DNA from: Cepaea nemoralis
Lineage: Eukaryota > Mollusca > Gastropoda > Stylommatophora > Helicidae
NCBI GenBank assembly: GCA_014155875.1
Contig: JACEFZ010012647.1
Span: 451,001-515,000, forward strand
DNA length: 64,000 nucleotides
Reading direction: 5' to 3'
Shown: one piece after another, positions 1 to 11,798 of the stretch
How the letters are laid out: every line of letters begins with the position of its first letter
Position numbering within the stretch: position 1 is the stretch's first letter
Notes under the pieces: model-generated
Database searches by the model: none
What the model was told of the DNA's origin: nothing
What the model saw: the letters and a program-made list of their open reading frames with translations, nothing else
Made by a program: the position numbers and the translations under genes

Positions 1-984
1 GTTTTTATTTCATTTATCAATTTCAATTGTATGTGCTAGTCTACAACGGCAGAACTGAGAGGCAGTTGAAAATAAGGGTGGTAGATTATATACCCAATTG
101 GCTCGGCAGAATAATAAACAAAGTCGCTGTAACCTGGTGAAATATACAAAACGGAAATCGTCTACGTCATCAGTATAACGCCATATTTTGGAAACCAGAC
201 TCGTGTGTTATGTAACACTCAAAATGGACGCATGTTAAACCTGACCGAGGCCATTAGCATTTATATTTTTTTAAAGCCACATTTGTGCAAATAAAAGAAC
301 ACGTTAGTCAGCTTAAAATTACCGCGGCAGACAATTAAAATTTATGTATCCGTATGTGTCTTGTATATTTCTTCATATCGCGTTAACTTATGTTATGTGA
401 ATTCTGCAGTATGCGTCTGCCGAGATACAGTGAAAAATGCCAGACAACAAATTATGCAGTCTATTGTTGGTGTCTTCGATATTTAAAATTGTGATTTATT
501 TCAATGATTATTTTCACTGCTTATGGATATCTCCATATGAGGTCCAGTCTTCTTCTGTTGATAACACAAGGAAAAGTTCCTCACATTGCAGGAACTTTGT
601 AGCGATGGTCTAAATGTGTGCGCGCATACCAGAATCATACATCGCGTAAATATTTATTTGTGGGTAGCATTTCTCAGCATGAAATTGTTGGTGGACAGCG
701 GCCTCTTGGCAATTCCCTTTTTGGATGTCCAAGTGGTGAGGAGTGTTATATGTGCACATGGGTCATGGTCGTTTTAAGCCATTGTCAGAGGGGTCTAGAT
801 GTTCGATCCATCTCCCCGTGATCAAAGGTTAGTATATCATCCTTTTCATGTTTTGTAATTTTCACAGACAACGTCGTAGTATGAATTAGATCTGCAAGAG
901 CAAGATAAGAAGTTATTACCTATGTCATACGTTAATCTTGTGGGTTAGATTGCCATTTCTCTGGAAAATTCTTCAGTCGTGTAG
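1..984. other. Non-coding; probable intron or upstream DNA
   Basis: I find no coding region, RNA gene or recognisable repeat here. Short open frames near 586-821 have no family resemblance. The stretch lies 5' of the DUF229 exon and is most simply its upstream intron. Confidence 0.5.
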
Positions 985-2329
985 ATTTTCTCTGAAAGAG
1001 ACCTTAAATATAGTCATGATTGCAATGGATTCTTTACAAAGACATCAATTTATCAGAGGCTGTAACAAGACCTACTCGTATTTAATGAATACACTGCAAT
1101 CATTCGACCTCACCATGCATTCACAGTTGGGGAAAAATACGTTTCCTAATTTCCTGACTTTGTTTACAGATCATCTTGAAAAAGAAACTATGAAATGGTG
1201 GAAGGATAACATGCCTATGGATCCGTTTGATATGCTTTGGCTAACTTTTGAAAAAGCTGGATATTGCACAATGTACACAGAGAGTTATCCAAACTCGGGT
1301 GCATTTAACTTTATTAGAAAAGGCTTCAATCATCCATTTGCCAGATTCTACCCCCGACCTGTAGATTTAGCAATGGAAGATGACGTTGGTTTTAGTAAGA
1401 AAATGAAATGTTGCGCGGGAAACCAGTTAGATTTGAACATTCGTCTGGACTATATAGGTCGTATTTTGGATACATTTCCAGATAAGCCAGTGTTTGCCGT
1501 GGCGTTGATGAGCAAAGAGACACATGGTAACCAGGCAAAAGCTAAATTATTTGATGAACACATTTTAAACTTCTATAAGTCACTGAGCGATAAAGGTCAC
1601 CTGAATAGAACACTGCTGGTATCATTTTCTGATCATGGCACCAGGTGGGGGCCGATAAGAGATTCTGTCAATGGACACTTTGATAGCGTGACACCATATA
1701 CCATCCTGACATTTCCAGAATGGTTTCTGAAGAAATACCCCGACGTGGCCGAGAACTTACGTATAAACACCAAGCGCCTAACATCACATTTTGACACACG
1801 TGCAACCCTTCTAGACTTGCTGTACTTCAAGAGCGATACACCACCTCCACTTGCTCCAATCAGGCATGGCATGAGTCTTTTCAAGGAGATCCCTTGGAAT
1901 AGAACCTGTGTGGATGCTTCCATACCTGAAGAATTCTGCCTGTGCGGCTACAGGGAAGCTAAAGAGATCGACATTGGTTCTGAATTGTCAGGAAACCTAT
2001 GGCAGTTTTTTTTGACGTCAATGAACAGAAGAATAGAGTCTGCATGCGTTCCGTATAGTTTGAAACAAACCATGAGTGTTACCAAGATTATATTTGAAGG
2101 CGACGATTCTAGAGAAAAGCAGGGAGATGCCTTCTACAAAGTAAAACTACAGACGAGCCCAGGAGATGGCATTTTTGAGGCATACATTTATGTGGAAGAA
2201 AACTCAACATATTGGAAAGTGGGAGAAAACATCTTCAGACTCAACGCATATAAAGGACAATCGGACTGTGTAGAACACCCCGCTTCAAGACCAATGTGTT
2301 ATTGTAAAAATCTATTGACACACTCATAA
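985..2329 (+). CDS. DUF229 family protein (alkaline phosphatase/sulfatase superfamily), terminal exon
   Basis: The C-terminal part of a DUF229 (PF02995) protein. The family has the alkaline-phosphatase/sulfatase fold and is widely expanded in invertebrates; substrates are generally unknown. Visible family blocks, numbered from the frame opening at 938: a metal-site-like VMIAMDS (Asp31), NTFPN (Thr68, nucleophile position), GAFNFIRKGF (121-130), LMSKETH (190-196), SDHGTRWG (231-238), then PEWFLKKYP and the RLTSHFDTRATL block. The metal and nucleophile positions therefore look preserved. Family members normally have about 100-200 further N-terminal residues with a signal peptide or membrane anchor, so the frame opening at 938 (a TTG) is probably intron read-through. 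An AG acceptor at 983-984 is the likely exon start, with AG at 999-1000 as an alternative. The C-terminal third is cysteine-rich. The frame is uninterrupted and ends in TAA. This is the only convincing host gene in the window. Confidence 0.85.
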
Positions 2330-2715
2330 GAAGAAAATCTGTTTCTAAGTTATGCCTGACCAAATCTCCGCTCATCCAGTTTTTGCTATGTCAGTACTTG
2401 ATATTGGCTTTCAAATCCTGTCATGTTACGGTTTTCTTTGATGTAAAGTAATCATGGTCTGCATATTGTGCTTCATAAATTCCAATCAGCTCTATACACA
2501 GTACAGATAAACGCATACAACAATTAAATCTGTCTAAATTCGAACCGTCATGTATTGATAATATGAAATTAAGTTAAAACTCAAAAGTGATATAATATCT
2601 TATAACCATGGAATTCAATATAATGTACAACCTCAAAATTCAAGAAACTAAGGGACAGTGTATAGATACAGTCATTAATAAGAACCACGTTTTGAAAACT
2701 AGTAGACGAGGAGAG
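2330..2715. other. 3' flank of the DUF229 gene, nothing recognised
   Basis: AT-rich sequence after the DUF229 stop codon. It probably contains the 3' UTR, but I cannot place a polyadenylation signal with confidence. No second gene is seen. Confidence 0.4.
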
Positions 2716-3150
2716 CAAGGATCAGATGTATACTCTCCGAAAATGGTATTTATGTTGATGATATATATGCTCTCCGTAATTGTGTATATTTCAGTGATGA
2801 TGTTATGCCCCTCCTTCAGTGTATATCTTTTACTGATCATGCACGATCTCCTCCAAAGTACATATTTTATTGACGATGTTTGCCCTTCATTAATTTATAT
2901 ATTTTGTTTGCTATGTATGGTCTTTATCACTGCATATCTTTAACTGATGATGTGTGCTCTCTGAGAATGTGTAATTTTCGTCGATGTGCGTTTCATCAAC
3001 GTACATCGTTCGTTGATGATGTCTGCTTTTCATCAATTTACATCTTTCGTATATGATGTATGCTCCCCATCAATGGATATCTTTTGTTGATGATGCATGA
3101 TCTCCATCAATGTATATCTTTCGCAGATAATGCTTGCTCTCTATCGTACA
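2716..3150. repeat. Degenerate minisatellite, about 37-bp unit, about 11-12 copies
   Basis: Successive units follow the pattern TGATGATGYATGCTCTCC, then ATCAATGTATATCTTTYG. The two best units, starting near 3052 and 3089, are each exactly 37 bp. Earlier units vary between about 33 and 39 bp. A 111-codon frame over the array (2608-2943) is a by-product and not a gene. Confidence 0.75.
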
Positions 3151-3332
3151 ACACGCGTTACATAGTTTTCTCTTGTTGTAACACGCATGCTTTCTCACTG
3201 ACACAATGAGTACGTTAAGGAAGATTGAGATGACTTGGGTCTAAGACAGTAGGTGGAATCTAGGGAGTTCAGGGTTGATACCAATCTGGTTTATTGTTAT
3301 GCCAGTCTACATAGTTAGAAGCTGACAGTCTT

Positions 3333-3805
3333 GTGAAAGAGTTACACGGGTAGACAAGAACAAGTGCAAGTTGATTGTGTGTGAGCCAAACCACACGGGT
3401 AGAAGAGAACATGAGCAAGCTGCTATTATTGTGAGCCAGCCCACATTGGTAGAAGAGAAGATGAGCAAGCTGCTATTATTGTGAGCCAGCCCACATTGGT
3501 AGACGAGAAGATGAGCAAGCTGATAGTCTTGTGAGCCGGGCCACATGGATAGAAGAGAACATGAGCAAACTGCTATTATTGTGAGCCAGCCCACATTGGT
3601 AGAAGAGAAGATGAGCAAGCTGATAGTCTTGTGAGCCGGGCCACACGGATAGAAGAGAACATGAGCAAGCTGCTATTATTGTGAGCCAGCCCACATTGGT
3701 AGAAGAGAAGATGAGCAAGCTGATAGTCTTGTGAGCCGGGCCACATGGGTAGAAAAGAACATGAGCAAACTGCTATTCTTGTGAGCCGCGCCACACAGGT
3801 AGCCA
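3333..3805. repeat. Minisatellite with 50-bp unit and 100-bp dimeric higher-order structure
   Basis: GTGAGCC recurs at 3381, 3431, 3481, 3531, 3581, 3631, 3681, 3731 and 3781, exactly every 50 bp, with a diverged unit before it from 3333. From 3481 two unit types alternate. Type A has CAGCCCACATTGG, AGAAGATGAG and TGATAGTCTT. Type B has CGGGCCACAYGGR, AGAACATGAG and TGCTATTMTT. This gives three A-B dimers. Overlapping minus-strand frames (3307-3978) arise because the unit has no stop in any frame. The unit is not a multiple of three and these are not genes. Confidence 0.9.
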
Positions 3806-4705
3806 TTGGAATATTGAGGACCAGAATGAGCTCTCGGGCCATGGCCATAAGGATGAATTGCTACCATTGCAGTCTCAGTGAACGTTACGTAACCACTGGC
3901 AGTGCTCGGGACAGACTTCGGAGTCACCAACCACGAGTTACTACCCTGAGGCAAGATGGTCATATTGTTCTGAGTCACCTAAGGTATCGTTTTCTCGTGA
4001 GTCAAACAGCAACAGCAATAGTGGGTAGACGTAGGCAAGTCTCTCAAATGGCAGTCATACGACGATTCAGAGATACAGGCATTACTGCAAGATGAACTTA
4101 TGTTGCACCAGCCGTGACAAACAAACATATTCAGCAGCCCCGGCAATGAGCAGAGCGTCATGACAGATGGGCTAGACTACAGTTGAATGCTATCTCGTTA
4201 TCAGACGAGAGCGGATTCAACCTATCTTTTGCTGATCAACGGATGCGGATTTTGCGACGGTGTGGACAGCACTGTGCAGATCGCCGTGTTCTTCTAATTT
4301 GGAGGTGGCAGTATTCACATTTGGGGATGAATCCGTTTCATTATTAATGCTGTGACATATCGAGATGAGTTTCTGACACATTGGTTGCATCTACGTTCAC
4401 AAATCATCCAGACTTGCAGCTTCCCCAGCAGAATAACGCACGTGCGATCACCGCATGCATTACGCAGCAATATCTACAGCAGCAGAACAGTGTGACGATT
4501 GATTGGCCTGCCCTGTCACCAGACATGCCCCCTATAGAACATATGTAGACCGAGTTTGGACGCAGATTCTGCAAACAAGGTTCTGCAGATAATCTGAAAA
4601 CAGCTCGAAACTGCTCTTACACGTGAGTGGGACTTGATTCTCGGAATTTCCTTCAGTGTCACTAAATTGGCTGAAGTAGCTTCCGGGCGGGCAACCACTC
4701 AGTCA
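3806..4705 (+). pseudogene. Tc1-like DNA transposase relic
   Basis: Translating across frames gives a recognisable Tc1/mariner (Tc1 clade, DD34E) transposase. There is an N-terminal HTH-like stretch (3870-4095, with GSARDRLRSHQPR and RRFRDTGITAR), then DRWARLQLNAI and SDESGFNLSFADQRMRI around 4190-4240. Near 4430 QQNNARA stands where Tc1 enzymes have QQDNARPH, and WPALSPDMPPIEHM lies near 4505-4545. The first catalytic Asp and the final Glu can still be read. The second Asp position is Asn. At least four stops and frameshifts make it inactive. Terminal inverted repeats were not found, and the left end may be cut by the minisatellite. Confidence 0.85.
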
Positions 4706-5414
4706 AAAGTCATTTTCTCCCATTGTTGTTTAGTTCTGGGTGCAGTTGAGATACCTTAACTCTGTCAGAAGGGACTAACTACCACCCCTGATCCCAGAGA
4801 GAAAACAAATGTTGGAACAAATGTCTGTTATGCTGATTGAAGACACCGTCCATGGATACTCAAGAAAACAGCTAAAAAGTGGCTCGTTGAAAAGATAGAT
4901 TTAGCTGTTCTCGGTATCTCCGGAGTAAGAAAGGGGAATTAAGATATACAAGATAATCTCGTTATTTAAGGGCTGCATAGGCAAGGTACCCCCACCCCCC
5001 CCCCCCCCCCTGACATATTCTACTCCCGGAATATATGAACAAACACAACTAAATATTTTTACAATGTGTACACTTATTTAAGCTACACAAACATGTATAG
5101 ACATTTAGACATTATACAGACAAACGGAGTTTAAAATACAACAACTGTTTATTTCTTATTCCTGGTGCTAATATGACGATGATGATTATGATGATGTTAT
5201 ACATAATTCATCTGGCTATAAGGGCACGTAGGTCATGCTTCCCCCGATGAGACCCAGTTCATTGTCACCTTGAAGGGGTCCAAATTGGTCCTTTCACTAT
5301 GATCAAACCCTCCCTGATATTAGTTGTTGACTGTCCATGGCTCAAACGAAAAGCTGGAAATAAAAGAATGGAGATGGGTAGTATCTACGCCTACACATCT
5401 CAAAACACATATGT
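4706..5414. other. Non-coding spacer with a poly-C run
   Basis: No gene seen. It contains a 16-base C run at 4995-5010 and a short GATGAT-rich tract near 5172-5200. The run is a likely polymerase-slippage or assembly-error point. Confidence 0.5.
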
Positions 5415-6000
5415 CTATCTCTTCTTCTTCTTCTTCAGCATTCCGAGCCATTGAGGTTCTTTGCTGCAAATACAATCTGTCTCCATTCGTCTCTCTGGTG
5501 GACCTTCTCTTGCCAGTCGTTGATTCCAAGTGCTTGTAGGTCTGTATGTATATTATCTCTCCACCGCCTTCTTGGTCTACCTCGGGGTCTACGGTCATTT
5601 ATTTCCTGAGTGTAAGCGAGTTTTGTTTCCCTATTATCTTCCATTCTTTCTATATGCCCCAGCCATTGTAGTCTATTAGCCTTCATGATACCAGTGATTA
5701 GCGGGGACTTAAACAAATCATAAATGTCTTTGTTACTTCTTCTTTTCCACTCTCCACTTTGTGTATCCCTAATGGGTCCAAAGATGCGTCTTAAAATTTT
5801 GTTCTCAAAGGTTTGTAACAAGGCTTCGTCTCCTTTCGTTGTACTCCAGGTTTCAGAGCCATACAGCACAACTGGTCTGATCAGTGTTTTGTATATTGTG
5901 ATTTTGGTGTTACGAGATAGCGCCTTTGATTTTAGTAATGTTGTAGTGCATAGTATATCTTATTTCCAGAGTTGATTCTAGTTTGTATTTCTTCCCTTAT
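5415..6000 (-). pseudogene. LINE A copy 1, 3' fragment (RTE-like non-LTR retrotransposon)
   Basis: A 144-codon minus-strand frame (5435-5869) matches the C-terminal region after the reverse transcriptase of RTE-like LINEs: [67 protein letters not shown]. It is a close copy of 59086-59851. Relative to that copy it stops at about 6000, just after the TTCCCTTATGA segment, and no RT core remains. At the Asn-Ile/Thr-Asp junction this copy has no microsatellite, unlike its sibling. The CTTCTT run near 5418-5434 lies at its 3' end. Confidence 0.85.
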
Positions 6001-6052
6001 GAAATGTCTATACATTCACATAAACATACATTAATCCCATGTTACATAAACT

Positions 6053-7416
6053 CCGAAATGTTCTCCACTTGCATTGACCTTACCAAGGATTTTGATACAG
6101 TCAGCAGAGAAATCCAGTGGAAGTATATGGCGAAATATGGCCGTCCGCGAAAGTGTGTCTAAATTGTGCGGCTAGTTTATGATGGTATGCAGGCCAGATT
6201 ACTGGTAACTGGTGAAGTGTCTGGGCCCTTTCCTGTCAACAATGGAGTGAAGCAAGGATGTACCCTATCACCAACACTGCCCAGCCTCATGTATTCAGCT
6301 ATGCTGACGAATGCCTTCGAGAACAACGACGTTGGAATATACATCAACTACCACATGGATGTAAACGTGTTCAATCTCAGAAGGCTGAAAGCTAAAACCA
6401 AAACTAGCAACGACACTATCAGAGAGCTGCTGTTTGCTGATCATTGCTCTATATATGCCAACTCAGAGGCAGACATGCAACACAATGCTTCAGCTTTCTT
6501 ATATGCCTGTGCCAACTTTGGTGTCAATACAACTTGGAGAAGACTGCAGTTATGTACCAGCCAGCGCCAGGGAATAATCACACCGTTCCGAATATCAAGG
6601 TGAATGGTCATAGACTAAATGTTGTGGACAAATTAACCTATCTTGGCAGCACTGTGTCACAAGCTGCCACAATTGATGACGAAGTGAATGCAAGAATCTC
6701 AAGGCTAAAGCAGCCTTTGATAGACTACAAGAATGTATGGGACAGAAATGGAATAAGCCTGCAAACAAAGCTGAAAGTCTACAAAGCAGTTGTATTATCC
6801 ACACTGCTATATGTTTGTGAAACCTGGACTGTTTATCATCGACACGCTAGGAAATTAAACCACTTCCACACAGTCTGCCTTAGTAAGCTATTGAAGATTA
6901 AATGACAAGACAAGATCCCAGACACTGAAGTTCTAGAAAGAGCGTCCATGCCCAGTATCCACACTTTACTAATGAAGAATCATATTCGCTGGGCTGGTCA
7001 CTTAACTCGTATGCCAGATCACAGGCTCCCTAAACGAATTGTTTACGGTGAGTTGCGTTGTGGTAAACGCTCCCAAGGTGGCCAGAGGAAACGCTTTAAA
7101 GACACTGAAAATCTCACTGAAAGCTTTTTTAATTCATCTTGACACCTGGGAGACTGCTGCCAAAGACCGAAATTCGTGGCGTACATCATTACGCAAGGGT
7201 GCAGGCACTTTTGAAGCAACCAGGACTGCAAGAGCTGTGAAGAAAAGGCTGGGCAGAAAAACCACTGCAGGAGATCCTCCTCCTATAACATCAAGCAAAC
7301 TTTGCCCACATTATCAAAGAACATTCCGAGGCAAGTTAGGCCTTATCAGCCATCTTCAAACTCACGGCTCCATACTTTCAACCTCTACTGGATGAAATGA
7401 ATGGCCATCATCATTC
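6053..7416 (+). pseudogene. LINE B copy 1, 5'-truncated (RT core to C-terminal zinc finger)
   Basis: Starts inside the RT at CIDLTKDFDTVSRE (about 6070) and continues through VKQGCTLSPTLPSLMYSAML, then LLFADH near 6430. The canonical FADD is FADH here, so a catalytic Asp is lost. It continues with LTYLGSTVSQAATIDDEVNARIS, VLSTLLYVCETW and the C-terminal GKRSQGGQRKRFKD. A C2H2-like finger lies at about 7300-7360 (CPHY...H...H, where the second Cys is now Tyr). Several stops and frameshifts (near 6160, 6550, 6905, 7120) make it dead. It is the same family as 59852-61899 and, as there, lies next to a minus-strand LINE A piece, but the junction differs. Confidence 0.85.
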
Positions 7417-8110
7417 TTGATGGACAAACAACAACACAGCCCAGGCTCCCAGTGACTCTGCATTTTTCACTTGCGTTTTTATCCTTGGTTTTGGAGTGAA
7501 CGATACATTTATTCTTTTCTTGTTACTTTCCTTTTTATTTTCTTGTGGACTCTTTAATTCCATTGTTGTGGCATTAAAGATCTATTTTGGATGTACCCAG
7601 GCGTCTCGTCACACCGAGACTTGTGCGTTTCGTGCAGAGCCGCTGCTAAGTTTGTTTGCAAGCACACGGTGAAAATATTAGTGACTGAGGATAGTGAATA
7701 AATATTTTTTTTATTATTTGCATGTTGGTGTTCTACATTGCCTGCACATAACGTAATTAATGTCATAACAATTAATTGTACAAATTAATCAACTGCGTGG
7801 ATTAATAGGAAAATTAATACAGATTAAAAATATGCAAATGTATAAACATTTATTTTTATATTTCACACTCTGTTCCTGGATTAAAAAGTTGGTGGATTTT
7901 CAATGAGCTTCATTTTATATTCCTTCGTTTTCAATGTAAGAGGTTGGTAATTATAGGTCAGTATTTATTAGTTGTCGTTAGAGTATTCTTCAAATGTTCT
8001 TCTTAGGTTAGTATCATATGCTCCAACACGAGCTTTGTCTTTGGTTAAGTGACATAATCCCCGATATAATGTCTCTATAAATGGTAATGTACGTTTTTGA
8101 TTTGTGTCCT
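7417..8110. other. Non-coding AT-rich spacer
   Basis: Nothing recognised. The small frames here have no family resemblance. Confidence 0.4.
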
Positions 8111-8600
8111 ATTACTGTCTGTCTTTTCTTGGAGAAAAACACCTCATCATTTCCTCGATCTTTTCTTCAAGACTAGTGTTCGATAATTTTCTCTGTCTTT
8201 GGTTGCTGACACATTCTCCTACCATTTTCCCGTCTTTGGTTGGTAAGATATACCCCATAATTTTCTCTGTTTTTGGTTGGTGACAAATACCCCATCATTT
8301 TTTCTGGATTTGGTTAGTGACAAATACTCTATAGTTTTCTCTGTTGTTTGTTAGTGACAAATACTCGGTTTTTTTTCCCCATTGACAAGTACTATATTAT
8401 CGTTTATGTCTGTATTTGGTGCGAAACAACTTACTATTATGATGTCTTTGCTTGGTGACAAATGCCCTATCATTTTTTTCATTTTGTTAGTTGGCCTTAT
8501 GTTCAAATATCTTCGTTGCCTTTGGTTGGTGATTTATGTTCCATAATTGTCTGTGTCTTTGTTTGGTGATAAATACCCTATCATTCCGTGTACTTTTAAT
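8111..8600. repeat. Degenerate minisatellite, about 37-bp unit
   Basis: The motif TTTGGTTGGTGACAAATACC, then CCATCATTTTCTCTG, recurs in tandem. Three consecutive units between about 8200 and 8312 are each 37 bp. Flanking units are more decayed. The period equals that of the 2716-3150 array, and both units share a CCATCA core. Confidence 0.6.
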
Positions 8601-9232
8601 AGTGTGTGCTCTCTGAATAACGCTCCCTTTGGTTCACGATGTATGTTATTCCCCGTCTGTGGCCCTGTATCCCCCATAGAGGAATATATCCTAGAACTAT
8701 TCACTTCAAGCCGGCCTGTCCTTAGCTAACCCACACAGCTCCGTCCTATATTATTTATTTCGGTCTCTACTTATCTTCGTGTGTTTGCAGGTCACCTTCT
8801 ATTTCTTGTTTCCTGTGGATTCTAGACACAGGTCTTACTTGTTACACTACTCTCAGGGATTCTCAATGTGTATTCTATCCAGCGTCAGCGTATGTCCCTA
8901 ACTCTTGATTTACTATTATTTCTGTAATTATGTCCATGAGCTCCACATTGGTGATTCTGTTATACCATTTAAACCCTCCTGTTTTAATAAATAACTAATA
9001 ATAGATACATAATATAAATACTAAATACAAATAATAAATACGATAAATAATAACCTTCTTAGGCAATTACAGATTAAGTAATATTTGTAGGTTATTAGTA
9101 ATCGTTTTAGTGTTTCAAATTCACACAGTAGTTCTGTGTAAACGTGAGAATTGAATATCTTACATCAGTGAAGTCCAGATAATCAAGTCAGAGCTTTGTT
9201 AGATAAGACAATGGAATTTAATTTGTGTCAAC
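8601..9232. other. Non-coding; AT-rich tract at 8984-9052
   Basis: No gene seen. 8984-9052 is an AT-rich, AATA-type simple repeat. Confidence 0.4.
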
Positions 9233-9333
9233 ACTTGTCTTTATAATGCAATTTATAGTCTGGCAGTACTTGTCTTTATAATGCAGTCTATAGCCTGACA
9301 GTACTTGTCTTTATAATGCAGTCTATATTCAGC
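9233..9333. repeat. 35-bp tandem repeat, three copies
   Basis: ACTTGTCTTTATAATGCA starts at 9233, 9268 and 9303, giving an exact 35-bp period. Copies 2 and 3 are the closest pair. Confidence 0.85.
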
Positions 9334-9619
9334 AATAACAACAGAGGTCACAAAGACATATCTGTCTCTCTCCTCTTAGTTTTCCTTTATGCAGGACTCA
9401 GATTTCGTGTCTTTATATGCTAACTTGATTAAGTTAATGCTTTTCAGTGGGATCGTATAATGCCTCGTCAGTTTCCAAAGAGATTCCTTATCACTGCTAC
9501 CTAAAGCTCTTTCATAGCCCGCAAGTCCAATATAATGTCTATTCAATTCTGAACTTTGGTATATTATTATACGCATTATGATAACAAATTGAAAGAGGTT
9601 GCAGACTTGTACAATAGGC

Positions 9620-10771
9620 GAATGAGCATAATATGGTTATTGGAAAGACCTGGTATCAACAACATCCAATGAGATTATGGACATGGAGGAATCCTGACAA
9701 TGACAACAGAAACCAGATTAATTACATCCTTATCAACAGAAGATTTTGAAATGCCTTAACAATCCCAAACCCTACACGCAGACTGTTACAGCGACAAAGA
9801 TTAGTCGTTAGCACTATAGATAAATGATTAAAGAAGGTTAAATATACACAAAGAAACACATGTGATCTACGTGCACTGAAAAGTAAGGAGATAATATATA
9901 AATTCAACGTAGAGGTAAAGAACATATTTCATACATTGTCCGATCTAGAAATTCTAACTCGAGATGTAATTGAAAAATGGAAAATATTAAAGAAATCAGT
10001 CAGCATGGCTGCAGAAACAACTATCCCAAACATTGACACGATGAGACGTGAGAAACTGATGGTGGAAGAGATCTTAAGACTCATGAACATAAGAAGAAAT
10101 AACAAAAGTAACCATGCAAGTATGAAGGGATTCACGGAAAAATACGGAAATTATGCAACCAGGCAAAACAAGCATACCTTAATTAAAATTGCAGTTGAGT
10201 TTAAATGCGTGGTCATATTATGCGAACAAACTTTATAACGATACACGAGCGAAACGTATGATATTTTGAATAAAAACCAAGGACAATCAATGTTGAGGAT
10301 GGAAGTTCAGAAAGCTCTTAACCATTTGAAAACTGGCAACACTCCGGTTCGAGAAAACAAATTACAGCATCAATGATCAATGTTTTAGAAGAATATGGAA
10401 TAGACCAGGTCACCAGACTGCTGAACACAATACATGATACTGATACTGGAGATAAACCTCCTGAATTATGTATCTCTATGTTTACTGCAATCCCGCCGAA
10501 ATCGGGAGCCTTAAAATGCGATCACTATGGAAGAATTAGTACAATGTGTTATATCACTAATATTTTGCTAAGAATTATCATGCTAAGAGATAGGAAGAAA
10601 ATAAGATCCAAAATAGCGGAAGAACAATGTGGATTCAAAGAAGGCAAGGGTACAATGAATGATATGTATTTGCTGAAACCATTAATACGAAGATATGAGC
10701 CACGGATACGGATAGGTTACACCCTGTCGATGTTTACATCACTCAATGGTACATCTTTCAATAACGGTTGA
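9620..10771 (+). pseudogene. LINE D relic (endonuclease C-terminus to RT N-terminus)
   Basis: The translation gives an endonuclease end (WRNPDNDNRNQINYILI, about 9685-9735) and a linker frame (9936-10238). An RT frame at 10373-10771 contains VLEEYGIDQVTRLLNTIHDTD, GALKCDHYGRISTM and KIAEEQCGFKEGKGTMNDMY, which are RT block 1-2 hallmarks of mollusc/insect LINEs. It breaks off after RRYE, before the catalytic Asp region. Stops and frameshifts separate the pieces. Confidence 0.75.
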
Positions 10772-11029
10772 ACATTGTAATTCCCTATCATTGATTTTTC
10801 AAACGATAAGGTTGACACCAAGCAACATCTAACTTCTTAACTGTGTAATTGTTATCTTTGAGTAGAATGTTTATTAACATGTCGACCCCTGGTTGTATAA
10901 AGTTCATATCGTGCCCTTATGCTGGGTAATTCATTTGAGTATCAGGTAAAACGTATCCATTTGTAGTGTATACACATATTTATATTGTTCCTTTAGAGGT
11001 TATGACCTTTAAAAGTAAAATTATTCCTT

Positions 11030-11290
11030 GCCTGGACCTGGATTTACGGACCTTGCCTGGATTTACGGACGCGGTTTGTGTTCCCACATACCCGCGTTCG
11101 AAACACAGCTGCGCACAGTTTTGCAGCAGACTGCGTTGCGTTGGATTTATACGAAAGGGTATGGGTGCCGATGGTTCAGAAAGCAATGGCAAACTACTGA
11201 ATGTAAACTTGCCAAGACAATAACAACAGCAAAAAATGCTGGTGTTGACTGCAAACGTCCGGTAAAGGATATGCAACTAACTTTCTTAAC
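11030..11290 (+). mobile_element. tRNA-derived SINE, copy 1
   Basis: Contains a Pol III B-box-like GCGTTCGAAACAC near 11093, then the body shared by all family members: CAGAAAGCAATGGCAAACTA, CTGAATGTAAACTTGCCAAG, AATGCTGGTGTTGACTGCAA, GTAAAGGATATGCAA. A 16-bp phrase, CCTGGATTTACGGACS, is locally repeated at its 5' end. The plus-strand frames here are incidental. Confidence 0.7.
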
Positions 11291-11362
11291 CTATCTTAAA
11301 ACAGACATCTCATATGTCTTCTGTTTTTAACTTGATTTTTCAATGTTGATTTTTTGGTCTTT

Positions 11363-11529
11363 CATTCTTTTTTCTTTCTTTCTTTTTTCTTTCTTTCTTT
11401 CTGTTTTTCTTTCTTTCTGCCTGCCTGCCTGCCTGCCTGCCTGCCTACCTGCCTGCCTGCCAGCCTGCCTGCCTGTCTGTCTGCTTGCCTGCCTGCCTGC
11501 CTGCCTGTCTGCCTGCCTGCCTGCCTGCC

Positions 11530-11573
<44 letters not shown>
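11363..11573. repeat. Compound tetranucleotide array (TTCT/CTGC/CTGT)
   Basis: Runs in order from TTTC-type through about 25 CTGC-type units to about 13 uninterrupted CTGT units, with hybrid CTGT/CTTG/CTAC units between. The long PACL- and QAGR-type frames on both strands are microsatellite read-through. Confidence 0.95.
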
Positions 11574-11576
<3 letters not shown>

Positions 11577-11798
11577 GTTGTCTACCAAACTCATTTTGTG
11601 TAAACATGAGTGTATGTCACAACGTTTATGTGTTAATAATTTGGTGAAGGTAAAACATATGTTGTATAGGACACATTTGTGTTTGTTGTCAGTACAAGGA
11701 GAAATGATAAAGTTCTTGTTTTTTTCAACATAGATCCCATAGATTAGAAAATATAGAAGACGCATACTGTTATTCACATTGATATTTATGTTTAGTGT

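Noticed and set aside
2716..3805. CRISPR-like array
   Set aside because: Repeats are contiguous with no unique spacers, and the DNA is animal. These are minisatellites.
3307..3978. Tandem-repeat protein on the minus strand over the 50-bp array
   Set aside because: 50 bp is not a multiple of three, so successive units change frame. The frames are open only because the unit lacks stops.
9450..9490. CTGACGAG on the minus strand as a ribozyme core
   Set aside because: No stem II and no correctly placed GAAA follow it.
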